From: Caenorhabditis remanei
Lineage: Eukaryota; Nematoda; Chromadorea; Rhabditida; Rhabditidae
Length of the DNA: 64,000 nt
Assembly (NCBI RefSeq): GCF_010183535.1
Contig: NC_071332.1
Coordinates: 310,001 to 374,000 of the forward strand
Direction of reading: 5' to 3'
The notes beneath the pieces were generated by a model. It was not told the DNA's origin and ran no database searches. It saw nothing but the letters and a program-made list of their open reading frames with translations. A program made the translations under genes and the position numbers. The stretch's first letter is position 1. Each line of letters begins with the position of its first letter. Shown one piece after another: positions 34,018 to 46,275 of the stretch.

Positions 34018-34309
34018 ACCTGTGTTATGAAAAGAGGGCTGTTTTTGTAGAGTCTAGAAATTGTATAATATCACAGACTATTATCATAATCTTCATTGTT
34101 GTTATCGTATTAAATAACACTTCCTCACTATAGAATCCCCTAGTCGCTTCTTTTTTTCTCTTTTTGGGTTTGTCGAGAAACTTCTATTGACTTCTCTATT
34201 GAAACGAAGCTATTTAGTAGCTTTGTTATAGATTATTTAAAAAATGAACTTCAATTTCCAAATGCCACAAAGTACATGCTTCATTAGACTAACGAGATCA
34301 GTAAGGTTA

Positions 34310-35033
34310 TTAATGAATACAATCAGTGGTCTCTCCACTGAATTGATCGGCTAAGTTCAATGTTCCGATGTCATAATTCTCGTATTCACTGTAGTAGTCG
34401 CCGTTTGTGATGGCGTATTGAGGGATATCGATTCGGAGCTTTTTGTCGCATAGCTGGAAAAATATTGAGTACAACCCTTTGTACAGTTTTGAGTTTTTTT
34501 CCAAAACGTATATATCTCACAACTTTTACTCACCCCATAATGATTACAACTGTGATAGATATTGATTTTCGGGTCCATCGCGAAAATCTTGGTATAGTGA
34601 CCAGAGACCCGGAATGTTCCATCCGGGAAGGTACGTGCAGAGTCTAGTTTTGTGTCGTAAACTGGAAAATAAGGGAATGTTTGGTGGTTTGACCAGTAGC
34701 GAGAAAGAGAGCGCAGAGAAACGAGAGGGTCTGACTTCTCTGTGCCCTCTTCCAGAAAAATGTGCTTATCTCGAAACCGAGAAAAGCTACAAAAAAGTTG
34801 TCAACTATAAAAATGAAGCTCTAGTTTTGGCCTTCTACGATGACCATATTTCGCATCCCCAACTTACTAGTTCCATCCTCATACAACTTGACAAGAACAT
34901 CGGACGCCGGTTGTCCATCACAAATCAATCTGCCAGTCACCGTCACATATTGGTCATTTCCAATCCAATTCAATATTCCATTTGTTGGAATCAAAACCAA
35001 GAGAAAAGTGAAAGCAACAATAAGAAGTTTCAT
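34310..35033 (-). CDS. Secreted transthyretin-like (TTR) family protein
   Basis: Exons 35033-34868, 34661-34534 and 34453-34310 give 145 aa. The signal peptide is KLLIVAFTFLLVLIPTNG. The mature protein has the family signature VTVTGRLICDGQPASDVLVK, the central FPDGTFRVSGH and DPKINIYHSCNHYG, and the terminal LCDKKLRIDIP. Cys residues at the expected four positions support disulfides. Nematode TTR-like proteins are secreted; one (TTR-52) bridges phosphatidylserine to the engulfment receptor, but most have no known role. The start was chosen at the Met immediately before the hydrophobic core; a longer reading upstream lacks support. Intron 1 carries a family E repeat. Confidence 0.85.
34690..34845. 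repeat. Palindromic element, family E, copy 2
   Basis: Core GAGAGCGCAGAGAAACGAGA ... GACTTCTCTGTGCCCTC and tail AAAGTTGTCAACTATAAAAA. It lies in intron 1 of the transthyretin-like gene. Confidence 0.6.
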
Positions 35034-35710
35034 TTGATTTTTTCGAAATGAATTGTCAGACACGCTCAATCACCCAACACTTTTTATATCACACCTGCTG
35101 TTATTTACCTTTTCAACTCAACTGTAAATAGAAAGTGAGAAACCAATGCCAAAACAGTGAGAAAGAGTACAAACATCAGGGGGGCACTGACTCACATTTC
35201 TACTGTTTTTTTTTGCTCGGTGACTCAATTCAAGTACTCAGAATTTACTCAAAGGTCGAAGGGCAAGAGACAGAAGACAAGTTTGACATATTTCCAGTCA
35301 AAAAGGAAATAATAATGTAGAAGAGACCAAAAAACTGCTCATAACACGAGTGGAGTTTTGCTTTTTAATTAATGAACGTCCTTCCCTCGTGATGTGTTTT
35401 CTTCAGCAGAAACAGAAAAATTTCAGACTTTTAATCAGAAAATTGTGACATCATGAAGTAGACAAAAGAACGAGGAAACAATGAGTGATATAAACATATG
35501 AAATGTCAGCTGTGTAGCTTCGTCAGATGACATAACACAGGCAGTAGGGGAACCGAAAACCGTTGAAGCAGTACATGCTCAATAGACCGAGTAAAGTAAT
35601 TCCGTGAGAAAGTTTATTATATGTGTCGATCACAAAAATGTACAAATATGACAATGAACCTGAAATGGAGGAATTGAGTTGGGAAAACAGTGAGAAGGTA
35701 TTATTGTTGT
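35034..35710. other. Intergenic region, no gene seen
   Basis: Upstream region of the transthyretin-like gene and downstream region of the Gly/Tyr/Pro-rich gene. AT-rich, with no conserved reading frame and no repeat recognised. Confidence 0.5.
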
Positions 35711-38066
35711 TTAATTCGAATGAATCTTTCTCTCATCGTGCCTGAATCGTTTCACAATACGGACTCCGTTTACGGCGTTCCGGCTACGGTAACTTTCTCC
35801 GGTGGAGTCGGCGGCGTCGACAAGGATTTGATTGTCTTGGACGGTACGTTTGAATTCTCCGTATTGGGGTTTCTTGGTGGACGCAACGGATGTCTCGTGG
35901 TGACCGTCGTCTTCGTATTCGACGGTCTCGTCTTCGTAGATTACTGAAAAATTACAGTATATGTGAAGTTTAACAAAGGTATAATTGAGTTTTTCATTAG
36001 TAGTCTGGAATGCGAAATTCACAGTTTTTAGATTCCGGGACACATAACAACTAACCAAGAGCAGAAAACTTCGATAGCTCAAAGTGTCATTGTTGCGAGA
36101 TGACTGGCTAGGGAACGTGACCTATATAATTGGAAAACTGGAAAAACACTGATTCCAAAAACATATTTAGTTTTTGCCCTTCAGATCCGGTATTCGAGAA
36201 AATCTAAGTGAAAGTTCGGAAAATTAGAGAATCATTATCTGTTGAAGAGGGGAAAGTTGCAAAAAAAACAAAAAAGGTAATAATTTGTCATTTTTCAGAA
36301 CTTTGACCTTGTTTTTCTTGGATAATAGACTTCGAGGGCAAAAACTGAATATATATTTGGAATCAGCGTTTTCTCAGATTTCTAATGATATAGGTCACGT
36401 CCTTAAACTTTTAATCCCCTGACTCAATTTCCAGACACAACAGTAGGCTTTAAGCATTTTCGACATTTACCTTCCGCATTCTCCCCAGCAGATGGCGCCA
36501 CAGTTGATGCTCCAGCTTTTGACTCCACAAACACGACCGTTGTACTTGTTACAGCTTCTGGTGTGTAACTTGGCCCAAGGGAAGTTCTTTCAGGAACATG
36601 TGTCTCCTCCACAATATCGTCGTAGTTCTCGTTGGCTTCGACTCGTTCGGTCTGCAATCTCTAATTTACTATCACGTCTCTGATTTATGTAGAGATAAAT
36701 CTTACCGTAACCTCCACATGAACTGAAGCTGGAGCCGGCATCACTGTAGTCTCCTCCTCAACTATCACATTCTCCGGTGCAAAAGTGGTTCCAGATCTCG
36801 AGTCGCCAACTTTGTTACCCTTGTCATCATAGTACACGTAATAGAACTCTTCCTTGTCTCCCTTCTTAACCGGTGTCTCATCGAAGTCAGGTACTTCATC
36901 GACAGCGGCGGCAGTGGTCTCCTCAATAACTGGAGCCTCCGTTACTACTGGAGCATAAGTGGTGGTGATTTCCACTTCCTTCCCATATCCGTTATCATGA
37001 AGCGTCACTTTACGAGTCTCTGCAAGTGGGGCGACTGGAGCAGCAGGTTGAATGTATACTTGTTTTTCTTGAACAAGTGTTGGATGGTATGGAGCTGGTC
37101 GAGGAGCTGGTCGAGCGGCAACGTATTGTGGACGAGATGGGGCTTGTGGTTGAATGTATCGAGGATTTGGAAGTTGGTACATTGGAGGAAGGGATTGGGA
37201 TGGCCCTTGTGGGTAGTACTGGAATAATTGAACATTAGTTTTTATTTGTTGGCGGTTGTTAGATTGCATTTCAATCAGTATCAAATTATTAGAGTGTAGG
37301 TAGAAAAAAATCAGCTGAGAGAAAGAAGAACGTCTTGGTGTCTAATCTCTTGCGTTGTAAAACACCAGCGGTTCTGAAGAGGAGGAACTAACACACAGTG
37401 CAAGAATGTATATACAGTTGACTGTGAATTGGTCTACGTGAACGTTGGAACTCTGATAAGTTAGTATATCTAGAAAGCTTGAGGAATGAATATGTTTTGA
37501 AGTTTGGCTAACATTTGAGTGAACCGTGATACGACACTTTGAACCTTGCAAATTTGCTAAAAGTGTTGTATCTTGATTTATTTTAAAGGTAGAAAAATAC
37601 TAAAAGCAGATTTGAGTACCTCATGGCGTGAGCTTTTCAATCATGTATACAACGTACAGATCATGTAAATACTGTCTTAATTTCTGTAAAACAGTGGCTG
37701 TACTCTCCAAACAAAAACGATTAACTTACTTGCGGAGCCTGTTGCTGATAATATGGTTGTCTAAACGGTGTCAAATCTCTGAAGAATGTAGCATAACCAG
37801 GTTGAGGGGCTCCTTGACTGTACCCTCCTCCACCATAGCCTCCTCCATAGCCTCCACCATAACCACCCCCAGAATAAGAACTATATCCACCACCTCCACA
37901 TCCACACGATGAGCTGATTACAGGTCTGAAACAAAGGAAAAGAAATATTAGAGTATAGGAGAAATCGGATTAAAAGTGTAATGAAAAGAAAAACCACTCA
38001 CGGACAGAAACATCCATTTGTAAGGCTTACCAGCAGGGAGGTCAAAATAATGGGTAAGAAGATCAT
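35711..38066 (-). CDS. Secreted Gly/Tyr-rich and Pro-rich extracellular protein
   Basis: Exons 38066-38002, 37925-37730, 37218-36706, 36651-36471 and 35943-35711 give 395 aa. A signal peptide (IFLPIILTSLLVSLTNG) is followed by CFCPPVISSSCGCGGGG, a short GGGYGGGYGGGYGG repeat tract, a Gln/Pro/Tyr-rich segment, then a Thr/Val/Glu-rich part with several TTxxP and EExT motifs and an acidic/basic C-terminus (YEDETVEYEDDGHHE; RIVKRFRHDERKI). The composition resembles cuticle or extracellular-matrix proteins of nematodes. I recognise no named domain, and the function is unknown. A splice acceptor lies 3 bp before the ATG, consistent with trans-splicing. Intron 4 contains a family D palindrome. Confidence 0.75.
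36105..36415. mobile_element. Palindromic element, family D, copy 2
   Basis: GTGACCTATATAATTGGAAA on the left and TTTCTAATGATATAGGTCAC on the right, with ACATATTTAGTTTTTGCCC and GGGCAAAAACTGAATATATA inside. It is about 300 bp, in the intron 35944-36470. Confidence 0.8.
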
Positions 38067-39425
38067 GACCTGGAAAAGAGAACAATGATTTTGAAAATAT
38101 AAAAAAGTTGGCAAAAGAAAAGTCAAAGGTAGATCGAAGAAGCAAAAATAAATGATGATGATGATACTTCCTCTTTCTCCCCTTTCCTCTCCTCCCACCT
38201 AGATTACAGTCCATCGGGTTAAGCCTCCCCCGTTGTGATAATTTTTGAGAGTGTCGTGTGTGTCCTGTGCAGTTGTAAAGTTACAAAGTTTAGAGAGGAG
38301 AGAGGAAAAGTGAAGAAATGAAACAAAGACATTATTTTTTCACTCCGAAGTCAAGATAAAACACTTCGAGATGGCGAAGAGGGGCTAGTTAGCCAACCAG
38401 TCATCGAGAATAAAGGTATAGCATTAGGTTCCGAATGAATTCGTGAAGAGGACGTCTTCATGACGAGGGGGTACCGGTCATTCGAGGAGGTGGTGACCAT
38501 TCGGAAAGATACCATCTGTTGGCAACATTCTTACGCAATTTAGTTTTTTCACTGCTTCTTCTTCTTTTTTTTTGCTTCCTTATCCTCATCGCTGCAACTT
38601 TAGCTACATATGAAGTCGTTGATCTGGTTTTGATTCTAAAATAAAATAAATTTCTTGCCGTGTTTGAGAGGGGGGAGGAGAAAGTGATTGCGACGAGAAG
38701 GGAACATGTTGGTGGGGGGAAGAGGGTTTCCGCATTCATAACAACTGAGATTTTCGTGTAGTTTATGAAAGATTGAGAGTAGGTTGTAATAAAACTGATT
38801 AAGTGAGAGGAGAGGAGGAATTAATTTGGTTTTTGTTTTGGTGAGCGTTTGGGAATAAAGTAAATGAGTGTTAGGTTTTGGAATTGAAATTGAAATTGAA
38901 ATGTTTAGAATTCCAAGACAAGGTTGAATTCTGCAGGGGACAGTTTTAAAACCCGCCATTTCAAAACCCATCATTTCCAAACTGGGAGGATTACAGTACC
39001 CAGAGTACCTACAGGTCGACGACATGGTCAATCTGCATTTTTTCAATATTTTCCAGTTTTCATTTGAATTTAGCAAATATTATTTGGTGACACTGTAAAA
39101 CATACTTTAACATTTTTGTCATGAGACTCCGCGCCCAATGCGCTTCTCACTTCCTGTTGAAAATTTATTTTCAAAAATTTATTCCGGAAAGCAAAGCGTA
39201 CTACAAAAGCAGAGGGTGAGAGGGAAAGAAAAAACCAATTGGTTTTGAGACATTGACATATATCCATTATAGGACAAGGAGCGAGCGAGTGAGAGATTCA
39301 GAGAGACGGAGAGAGCATTATTTACAGAGATTTTTACTCGGAGTCAAGTCAGCAGTCATTTCCCTATTAGAAAAAGAGCAAATTAAGAAGCAGAAGCGTT
39401 GGAAGACAAGAAAAAAGGACATAAT
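38067..39425. other. Intergenic region, no gene seen
   Basis: Upstream of the Gly/Tyr-rich gene and downstream of the minus-strand four-helix gene. It has purine-rich low-complexity stretches (38140-38200, 39270-39430). No conserved reading frame. Confidence 0.5.
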
Positions 39426-40229
39426 TTATGGAAGGTCATTCTTCTCCTGAGCAGCTGGGGCAGGGACACGTCTGATGCGGTAGTAGTGGTGGGTGCTGAG
39501 ATGAAGATGCATCGCGTAGAGATAGACGAGGTTGTGAGCGGTGGCGGTGACGAGGAGAATGCCGACGAGGTTGAGTGAGAGGTCATCTGCAAAAAAAATG
39601 TTTAAAAATATGCATTCGAGAATTTTCAAGATGTTACCATGGGGGATCTTTCCCTCGGTGAATTGCTTGAATTTCACCACGAACAGAATGAGGGTCCCGT
39701 TGGTGGCCATGACAGCGAGATAGATGTAGAGAGGCATAAAAATGCGGCGGAAGACTCCCATTCCAAGGAGCAAGACAGCGGCGAGAAGGAGCCATTCCGC
39801 CATGACGACACGAGTCAAAATGGACTCCGAGAGGATTGGCACCGGCTTGATGTCAACGATACGGTCGAAAGTTCCATATTGGGTGAGGAAGGCGGCAGAG
39901 TAGTAGGCGGTCAACATGATACCGATGAAGAGATAGACGGTGCACGCGAGACGTGAGTGACGGACCCACTCGATTTGGATGTTGTACTTGTTCTTGCGCA
40001 ATTGTGGAAGAACAAATGGCTCTGGAGTTGGAGCCGGCGCAGGAGTGGAAATCGGAGTTGGAGCCGGTGCAGTGGGAACCGGAGTGAAGGCCTCAATCGG
40101 AGCAGCCTGAAAGGAAATAGGATGTGAGGCTCACAAGAACACCCTGCAATCAAGGGGAGACAAGAAAATGTGTACCTTCGCAGCGTCCTCCTTGGCGGAA
40201 GCAGAATTTTTGAATTGGATTGATGGCAT
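39426..40229 (-). CDS. Four-helix membrane protein, paralog 1
   Basis: Exons 40229-40176, 40106-39638 and 39586-39426 give 227 aa. A short polar N-terminus and an Ala/Pro repeat (TPAPAPTPEP) precede four predicted helices, beginning TVYLFIGIMLTAYYSAAFL. Between helices a conserved block, FRRIFMPLYIY and VMATNGTLILFV, also appears in paralog 2 (44227-45743). The last helix pair is SLNLVGILLVTATAHNLVYLYA. No named domain is recognised, so function is unknown. The pattern of four helices with short loops resembles small tetraspanning families, but lacks tetraspanin CCG or claudin W-LW-C signatures. A trans-splice-like acceptor lies 3 bp before the ATG. Confidence 0.78.
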
Positions 40230-40997
40230 CACCTGGAAATGGGATAATTGTAGGGGGAGTTGAGAAGGGAGGAACGTTGAAAAAGAAACAGAAAACACGT
40301 GAGCCCGTCAAAAAACGGTTTAGGCTCTTGAGATACTTATAGTTAAGGAATAATAAAATGCATGGTTAGAAAGGCTGTTTAAAAATAAAGTGATTTCTCA
40401 GAGGATGTAATGAAGTCCCGAAGTTTTTAAGGACGTAGCGCGGTCGAAAATGATAGAATCGCTTTAATAGTGCTGTAAAGCTCTAGAGTAGACCTACATT
40501 CTATTAGTTGACAACTTATTGATACAAAATCATTCAAAGGAATGTGCAGACACGAATTCCTCTACTGTCCTCCCACTGACTACGACTTTTTAAGGTAACA
40601 ATAAGATCTCACTAAACAAATCAAGTTCCTAACTACCCTTTCAAAAAGTCTTTAAAGAAAAAGAAAAAAGTTCAAATCAAACACTGAAAAAGAAAGAAAC
40701 GAGAGCTCTCTCGAACGTCAGGCAGAAGAATGAAGCTGTGAGCCGAGCGCTCCTCATGGCTCCGCCCACTTTTTGGATGTGTTCTCGAGAATGGGTGGAG
40801 CTGAAAGGACGAAGTGGGGAATGGTTTGGGGTACCGAAATTGTTTCGGAGCAGGAAATATGTAGTGGGATAAAGAGATTTGTATACAAGAACTTTAAAAA
40901 CAGCTCGGAGTGATTTTGAATGTAATAAACCGATGTAAACCTCTATTTTCATTTTTTACGAAATGTTGAGCCATCTCACAATGGAAGTTTTTGGAAA

Positions 40998-41350
40998 CGA
41001 TCTATAAATTTGGTTATAGGTACTTTCAACTACGAGAAGTTCATTTCTGCAGTCAAAACCTACTAAATGTCCATGAGAGCCGAGTTATGAGCTTTCAAAC
41101 TTTTCATATAGTCAAGCTTTTTCACATGAAGTTCTAAATCGGCAAATAGTATACGCAAGATATTCACATTTTTCCAACGTACGACCACGGATAAACCGTT
41201 CGGGAACACAAATGGAACCGCGCGGTAACGTATATGCAGCATGAAAAGTTTGAGAGCTCATAACTTGGCTCTCATAGACATTTAGCAGGTTTTGACTGCA
41301 GAAATGGAATTCTCGTAGTTGAAAATATCTATAACCAAATTTATAGATTG
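40998..41350. repeat. Palindromic element related to 14060-14285
   Basis: Ends CTATAAATTTGGTTATAGGT and its complement near 41325-41345. Inner arms are GCAGTCAAAACCTACTAAAT and AGCAGGTTTTGACTGC. The shared ends with the del-6 intron copy define one family with different interiors. Confidence 0.75.
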
Positions 41351-42499
41351 TTTGAAAGTTGCGTCTCCGAAGACTTCCCTTGTCAGGGAAGTTTGGCTCA
41401 GGAATCTAACAGAAAATTTGAAAGCAGTCTATGGTAGTAAAAGGGAGATAATATCAACAAAGACATTGTCTATTCGAAGATATTTACCATGTGCAGAAAT
41501 GTTCAAGCTAGATCTCAAAAAGAGGCCAGACAAAACGTTCTTGTGCTTTCTACAAGGATGTGATGAACTGTAGTACACTTTTTTTTATATGAAACAAGTA
41601 GAAATTTCAAGTTTCTACAAAGTATCAAAATGTGGATTTGTGTTGTTTCAAGAACCTTCAAGTATTCGCTCGCGCTGGAAACACACTTCTTCAGGTTTTG
41701 CAGTTTCTGATTGCAGAAATCCAGATTTCTCGAAGTTGAAATTTTATATGATTCCTAGCTCTTCATAGTCTCACCAGTTTCAAGCCGCCCCTGCTCAAAT
41801 GATGTCAGTTCAAAACAATAAAACTAGAATACTCTCCATTTCAAAACGTAACGAAAAGAAGAAGAAAAGAAAGAAAATGAGAGGGTCGTTAACCCCAAAT
41901 CGAAAAAAGAGAAACGACCGAATTTGACCTTAAACGAATATGGTATGTAAAGAGAGCCGTCGTTTTCGTGCTCAATAAGAAAAACCTTGCCTATAAAATT
42001 TTATGAGCATTGAACTCCTCTCATAGATATATGTGTATGTATTTCTCTAAATCTCTACGCCACGTTGGCACAGAGAGCATACTCACATAATATACACTCT
42101 TCTTTTTCTTCTTCTTCGCCACACTTCTTCGTTATTCCCTCAATTGGGGAAGGATATTGCCAAGGAGGCAATGAGAAAAAGCAGAATGAAAGGAAGAAAA
42201 AATAGAAGGAAGTAGAAGAAGAAATGGGGGAAAACGAAGGCTATAAATCAGATGGGCACTCTCTGGCAATTTCCGGAAAATTGGCTCTGTATGGATGGCG
42301 GGGATTGTTGAAAAATATGCCACGTCATGAAGTATCATTGAGCCAAGAGGGTTAGGAGCAACAAGGGAAGTAGAGGGGAATGCTAAGATTGACAGAAGAT
42401 GCCTCAGTTTCAGTAATGTCTGGTTTTGAAACGTTAGGTATCGAAATGGCTTCTGAAAGTTTAGGAAATTTCTGAATCGATGAGCCCTATCATAACACC

Positions 42500-42763
42500 A
42501 TGGATGTACCTCATGATCAAAGCTTCCCGGTGTACCCCTGGAATGATCACATGAAACTTCCGCTGGAATTGCGGATCGCCGTCATCTCTGACCTGCGTTT
42601 ATTTTCAGCTATAGATTTCCAACGTCGCTGTTTTCTTGAAATTCTGATGTCCGAGAAAGTATCAAAACTACCTCGTGATTATTTTCGTTCAGAGCTCCCT
42701 AAAGACAACTGGTTTTGTTATTCAAAGTCAGAATACACTACATTCCTCTGTTGTAATCCGTGA
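42500..42763 (+). pseudogene. F-box-like fragment
   Basis: An open stretch of 87 codons with MKLPLELRIAVISDLRLFSA resembles the start of a nematode F-box domain. There is no F-box-associated domain (FTH/FBA2) after it and the frame closes at 42761-42763. It could be a solo F-box remnant, a first exon whose partners I cannot see, or chance. Worm genomes carry hundreds of F-box genes and many decayed copies. Confidence 0.35.
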
Positions 42764-44226
42764 AATACAATGAGGGAACGATAAGATGTTCCTAGATGAG
42801 CCAAAGCTTTTATTAATTCTTGTGTCACTCACTGGGTACACAATTTTCCAATAATATCACTTTGTCCGTCGGTTTTCCATCAGACACTTTTGTTGTTGTT
42901 TGAAATAGCGAAGTCAGAATCTGATAGACTTTGTACTTTTGCCGTGTGACCCGTTTCGAGGAAAGCTCTCGTACAGAATCTTTTGGTCCAGCTCTTATTT
43001 TATACAGTAAGAAAACAAGGAACCTTGTTGACGTTGTGATGGTTCTCAGATCTTCTCAGATCTTTCCAGATCACTTAAATCGAGATATCCTATAAACTAC
43101 TATTGACAATTACTGTGTACGAGCCCAATCATGTAAACAACATCACGTCATTTGACATTTCAAAAAAAGAAAGAACATAAAGTTAAAGAGTGGGCTTAAT
43201 AGTCGTAATGACATTCGTGATGTCAGTTCATCGTAAAACTTGGGATTATGGTAGTTGGAGCAGGAAAGAAGAAAAAGAAGAAAAGCGAATCAGAAAAATT
43301 TATGAAAAGGAAAGAAAACATATTACGAATTGAAAAGCTTCGAGAAGAACTGTAGGATATGATTCTAGAACAAACTGGGGGACTCACACAGGGGGATGGG
43401 TTATATGATGTTATGTGTGGCACGGGAGGAAAAGCTCATTTCATAGTTTTTTCTAGCTTTTAAAATCTGTAATTTAAATTTGATACAGATTATAATGATT
43501 ATTCAAGTAAATGTACCACAAATCTTGCATTTACTTCATAAAATGTACTAATAGTATACAGGTATAATATTCCGATGATATACGCGTATTCAGGAATGTA
43601 TCAAACTTACATATACTTATAGACATTTACTCAAACTGGATAATTCTCTGATTTTACAGGCTGTTCCGATTGTACATCACATAAGTTTTCAATTCCCGTC
43701 TTAAACCAGTAAAGTTTTCTGGTAGCCTTATTGTTTACAGTATGTACTGCTTTTCAATGTCTGCAGACATGTCGTTACATGAACATGCATATCGAGCTTG
43801 CATACGTTAGGTATAAGCTCAAAATGAAAAAAGCTTGCTAATAAATCTGATTATTGTTCTAATTGTTAAACGATTACAATTTTGGTTTATCCTGAATTTT
43901 ATTTAATACTCATGAAATATTATTGTTTTGTATTTGAACTTGAACAGGTGCCGTTTTCATGTTTTCTTTCGTAAATAAATATATTAGTGTCATTTTAATT
44001 TCTTTTTGATACTATCTAATTCTTGCTCTTAGTAAATACTCTGTGAATACTAGCCATAAATTATTCTTCAATTTATTACTCCATTTCAGACCCACATCAT
44101 TAAAATGAACAACACCTGCAAAGTGCGCGCGCGCGCGAAACAAAAAATGTGAGTTGAAGTATTATTTTCCCCATTCTCGTTCTCCGCTTTTCAGTCGATC
44201 TTCGATTCGTCTTCTTCGAAACAGAA

Positions 44227-45743
44227 ATGTCCTCTACCTCCTCTAATCACACAGCCCCTTCCAAAAAATATTCATTAGTCGACGCGGAGCACAGTTATTT
44301 CTATATTCCACCATGCAAATCGATTGTTCACTCGGAAAAAGTGAGTTTTAGAAATTTTTAAAAAAGGAAAATTAAAATATTTTTTTCCAGCCTCTGACCG
44401 TATTTATGGAACGAAACACTGTCGACGGTATCGAATTGGAATGGATCAAACACTCCCCTCTTACAGTGGTCATCTACATTCTCGTCGCACTTCTGACAGT
44501 CTTGTACTACGCCACGTGTTTCGTGTTTCAGTATGGAAATTATTTGCCGAAAGCGACGAGAAATAGTGTTTTCGGTGAGTTATTTTATTCAATTTCTAAT
44601 AACTATTTATCTTTGTAATTTATATATCAATTTCAGACGAAGCATTCCTGACGCGCGTCGTCATCGTGCAATGGCTCGTTCTTCTCGCCATCTTGACTTC
44701 TGGAGTCTTCCTCTACCGTCGTCTTTTCATGCCACTCTACATTTTTATGTCGGTGATGGCCACGAATGGGACACTCGTGCTGTTTGTGTTGAAAGTGAAG
44801 CAGTTGGTGGATGAGAAGATTACGATTAGTGAGTTTTAATGGTTGAAGACGACACGGGCGGTGCGGATGGAAACATTGGACTTGAAAACATCTGAAGTTC
44901 ATCTAGAAAACGTCTTCTGAGCTCTTTTTCAAAGTTAGACAATTTGGACGACATCGGACAAGAACGCAAAGTTCGGATGCTTGATTTACATTCGTCCTGA
45001 AAAACCTATTTTTTCTGATTTTCAGCATATTTCCAGATTGAAAAAAGCTAAATTTACTCCAAAATTTTTGAAAAAACTGGAAATTGTCTGAAAAACACAG
45101 AGAATTTCCATTTTGCTATTGCAAAAATTGCTAAAAATCATCGGAAATTCGTCGAAAACCACGAAATTTTGTTGTTTTCCGGATTTTTTCTCAAAAACGT
45201 TTGAGAATTCTATTCAAAATTTCCATTTTTATTTGCAATCTTCAAAAATGTTGAGTTTTCTTTCATGGATTTGAAAAAAATCCGGAAAAACGGCGAAATT
45301 TCGTGGTTTTCGAAGAATTTCAGATGTTTTTCCCAATTTTTTAAAAAGAAAAACTAAAAAAACTGCGATTTTCTGTGATGTTCGCAGCATTTTCATTTGT
45401 TTTGAGGACTTATTTAGCGTCAATGCTTTAAAGTAAAACTGCCTGATCGTCTAAACAAAAATTCACGAATGATGTTTCAACCAAATTTTTCACTCTCATC
45501 TCCCAAAACTCCATTATTTTTCCAGTGGACATCTCGTTGAACCTGCTCGGACTGCTCCTCTTCTGCGCACTGCTTCACGACATTGTCTATTTCTACGCCA
45601 TCCATCTGAAACTCATCGAATCCCGTCCGTCGTTCGCCTTCCCACACATCAGTCGTCAATCTGGAACACTACCCAACCAGTACTCCACAATTCATTCCGA
45701 CGCTTCTCCATTACCCAACAAAACGTCAATCGATATTGTGTGA
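44227..45743 (+). CDS. Four-helix membrane protein, paralog 2
   Basis: Exons 44227-44340, 44391-44574, 44637-44828 and 45526-45743 give 235 aa. Four helices begin TVVIYILVALLTVLYYATCF. The conserved block YRRLFMPLYIFMSVMATNG aligns with FRRIFMPLYIYLAVMATNG of paralog 1, as do IELEWIKHS (IQIEWVRHS) and ISLNLLGLLLFCALLHDIVYFYA (split here for length, near residues 165-187). The N-terminus is Ser/Thr-rich and lacks the Ala/Pro repeats; the C-terminus is Ser/Pro-rich. Intron positions differ from paralog 1 in the middle, implying old duplication. An AATAAA sits near 45958. Function unknown. Confidence 0.8.
45140..45335. repeat. Palindrome in paralog 2 intron 3
   Basis: AATTCGTCGAAAACCACGAA and TTCCGGATTTTTTC on the left are mirrored by AAAAAATCCGGAAAAACGG and TTCGTGGTTTTCGAAGAATT on the right. 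Confidence 0.65.
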
Positions 45744-46275
45744 ATTTTAATAATTAAGTTAATATTAGTCCCTGTTCCCTTCTAATTGAATATATTGCTC
45801 CATTTCATGTTAATATACACTTCCCTCCCTATTATACTATTCCTAACCTTATCTATTGTGATTTCGAATCGTTCTCACTCGATTACAAATCGATTATTCA
45901 TGCATATCAAAAACTGACTCGTAGATGATTGATTTATTAAAAAATTTATTTGTATTCTAATAAATTCGGTGGATTTTTCTTTATTAATTCGTTTTTGGGC
46001 TGAAAATGATTTTTCCGTTTGCAACGACACTCCGTTCTAACGGGAGCGCGTGTTGTTTACCGTAAATCGTACGACTCCGTTCAAAGCGGAAAACTTATCG
46101 TTTTTCACGTATTTCGGCATTTTACCTGTGTTTTTCGACATTTTTGACTTAAAAATCTGAAGATTTGCCGTTTTTTTTAGACCATTACCCATATTTTAAC
46201 ACAATTTTAGTTGAAATTGCGTCATTCCGAATGTTTTAAAGTTCTAATCAATCCCAAAATCGTTACAGGGTAAAA
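45744..46275. other. Intergenic region between paralog 2 and scpl-4
   Basis: 3' UTR of paralog 2 (poly(A) signal AATAAA near 45958), then about 300 bp containing the scpl-4 promoter. CTCCGTTCTAACGGGAGCG (46029 onward) is a short palindromic word. A trans-splice-like acceptor (TTACAG) ends at 46268, just before the scpl-4 ATG. Confidence 0.5.

Larger units (their letters stand above)
40230..44226. other. Four-kilobase gap between the two paralogs
   Basis: Holds the shared or separate promoters of two divergent paralogs. Within it are a palindromic repeat (40998-41350) and an F-box-like open segment (42500-42763). The rest, including 42780-44100, is AT-rich without supported exons. Just before the plus-strand paralog there is a short GCGCGCGCGC run (44127-44136). 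Confidence 0.5.

Noticed and set aside
41319..41573. Plus-strand frame of 84 codons
   Set aside because: Its start lies in the right arm of the 40998-41350 palindrome and the rest has no motif.
42781..44100. Possible continuation exons for the F-box-like fragment
   Set aside because: No downstream exon with F-box-associated domain motifs or matching phase was found.
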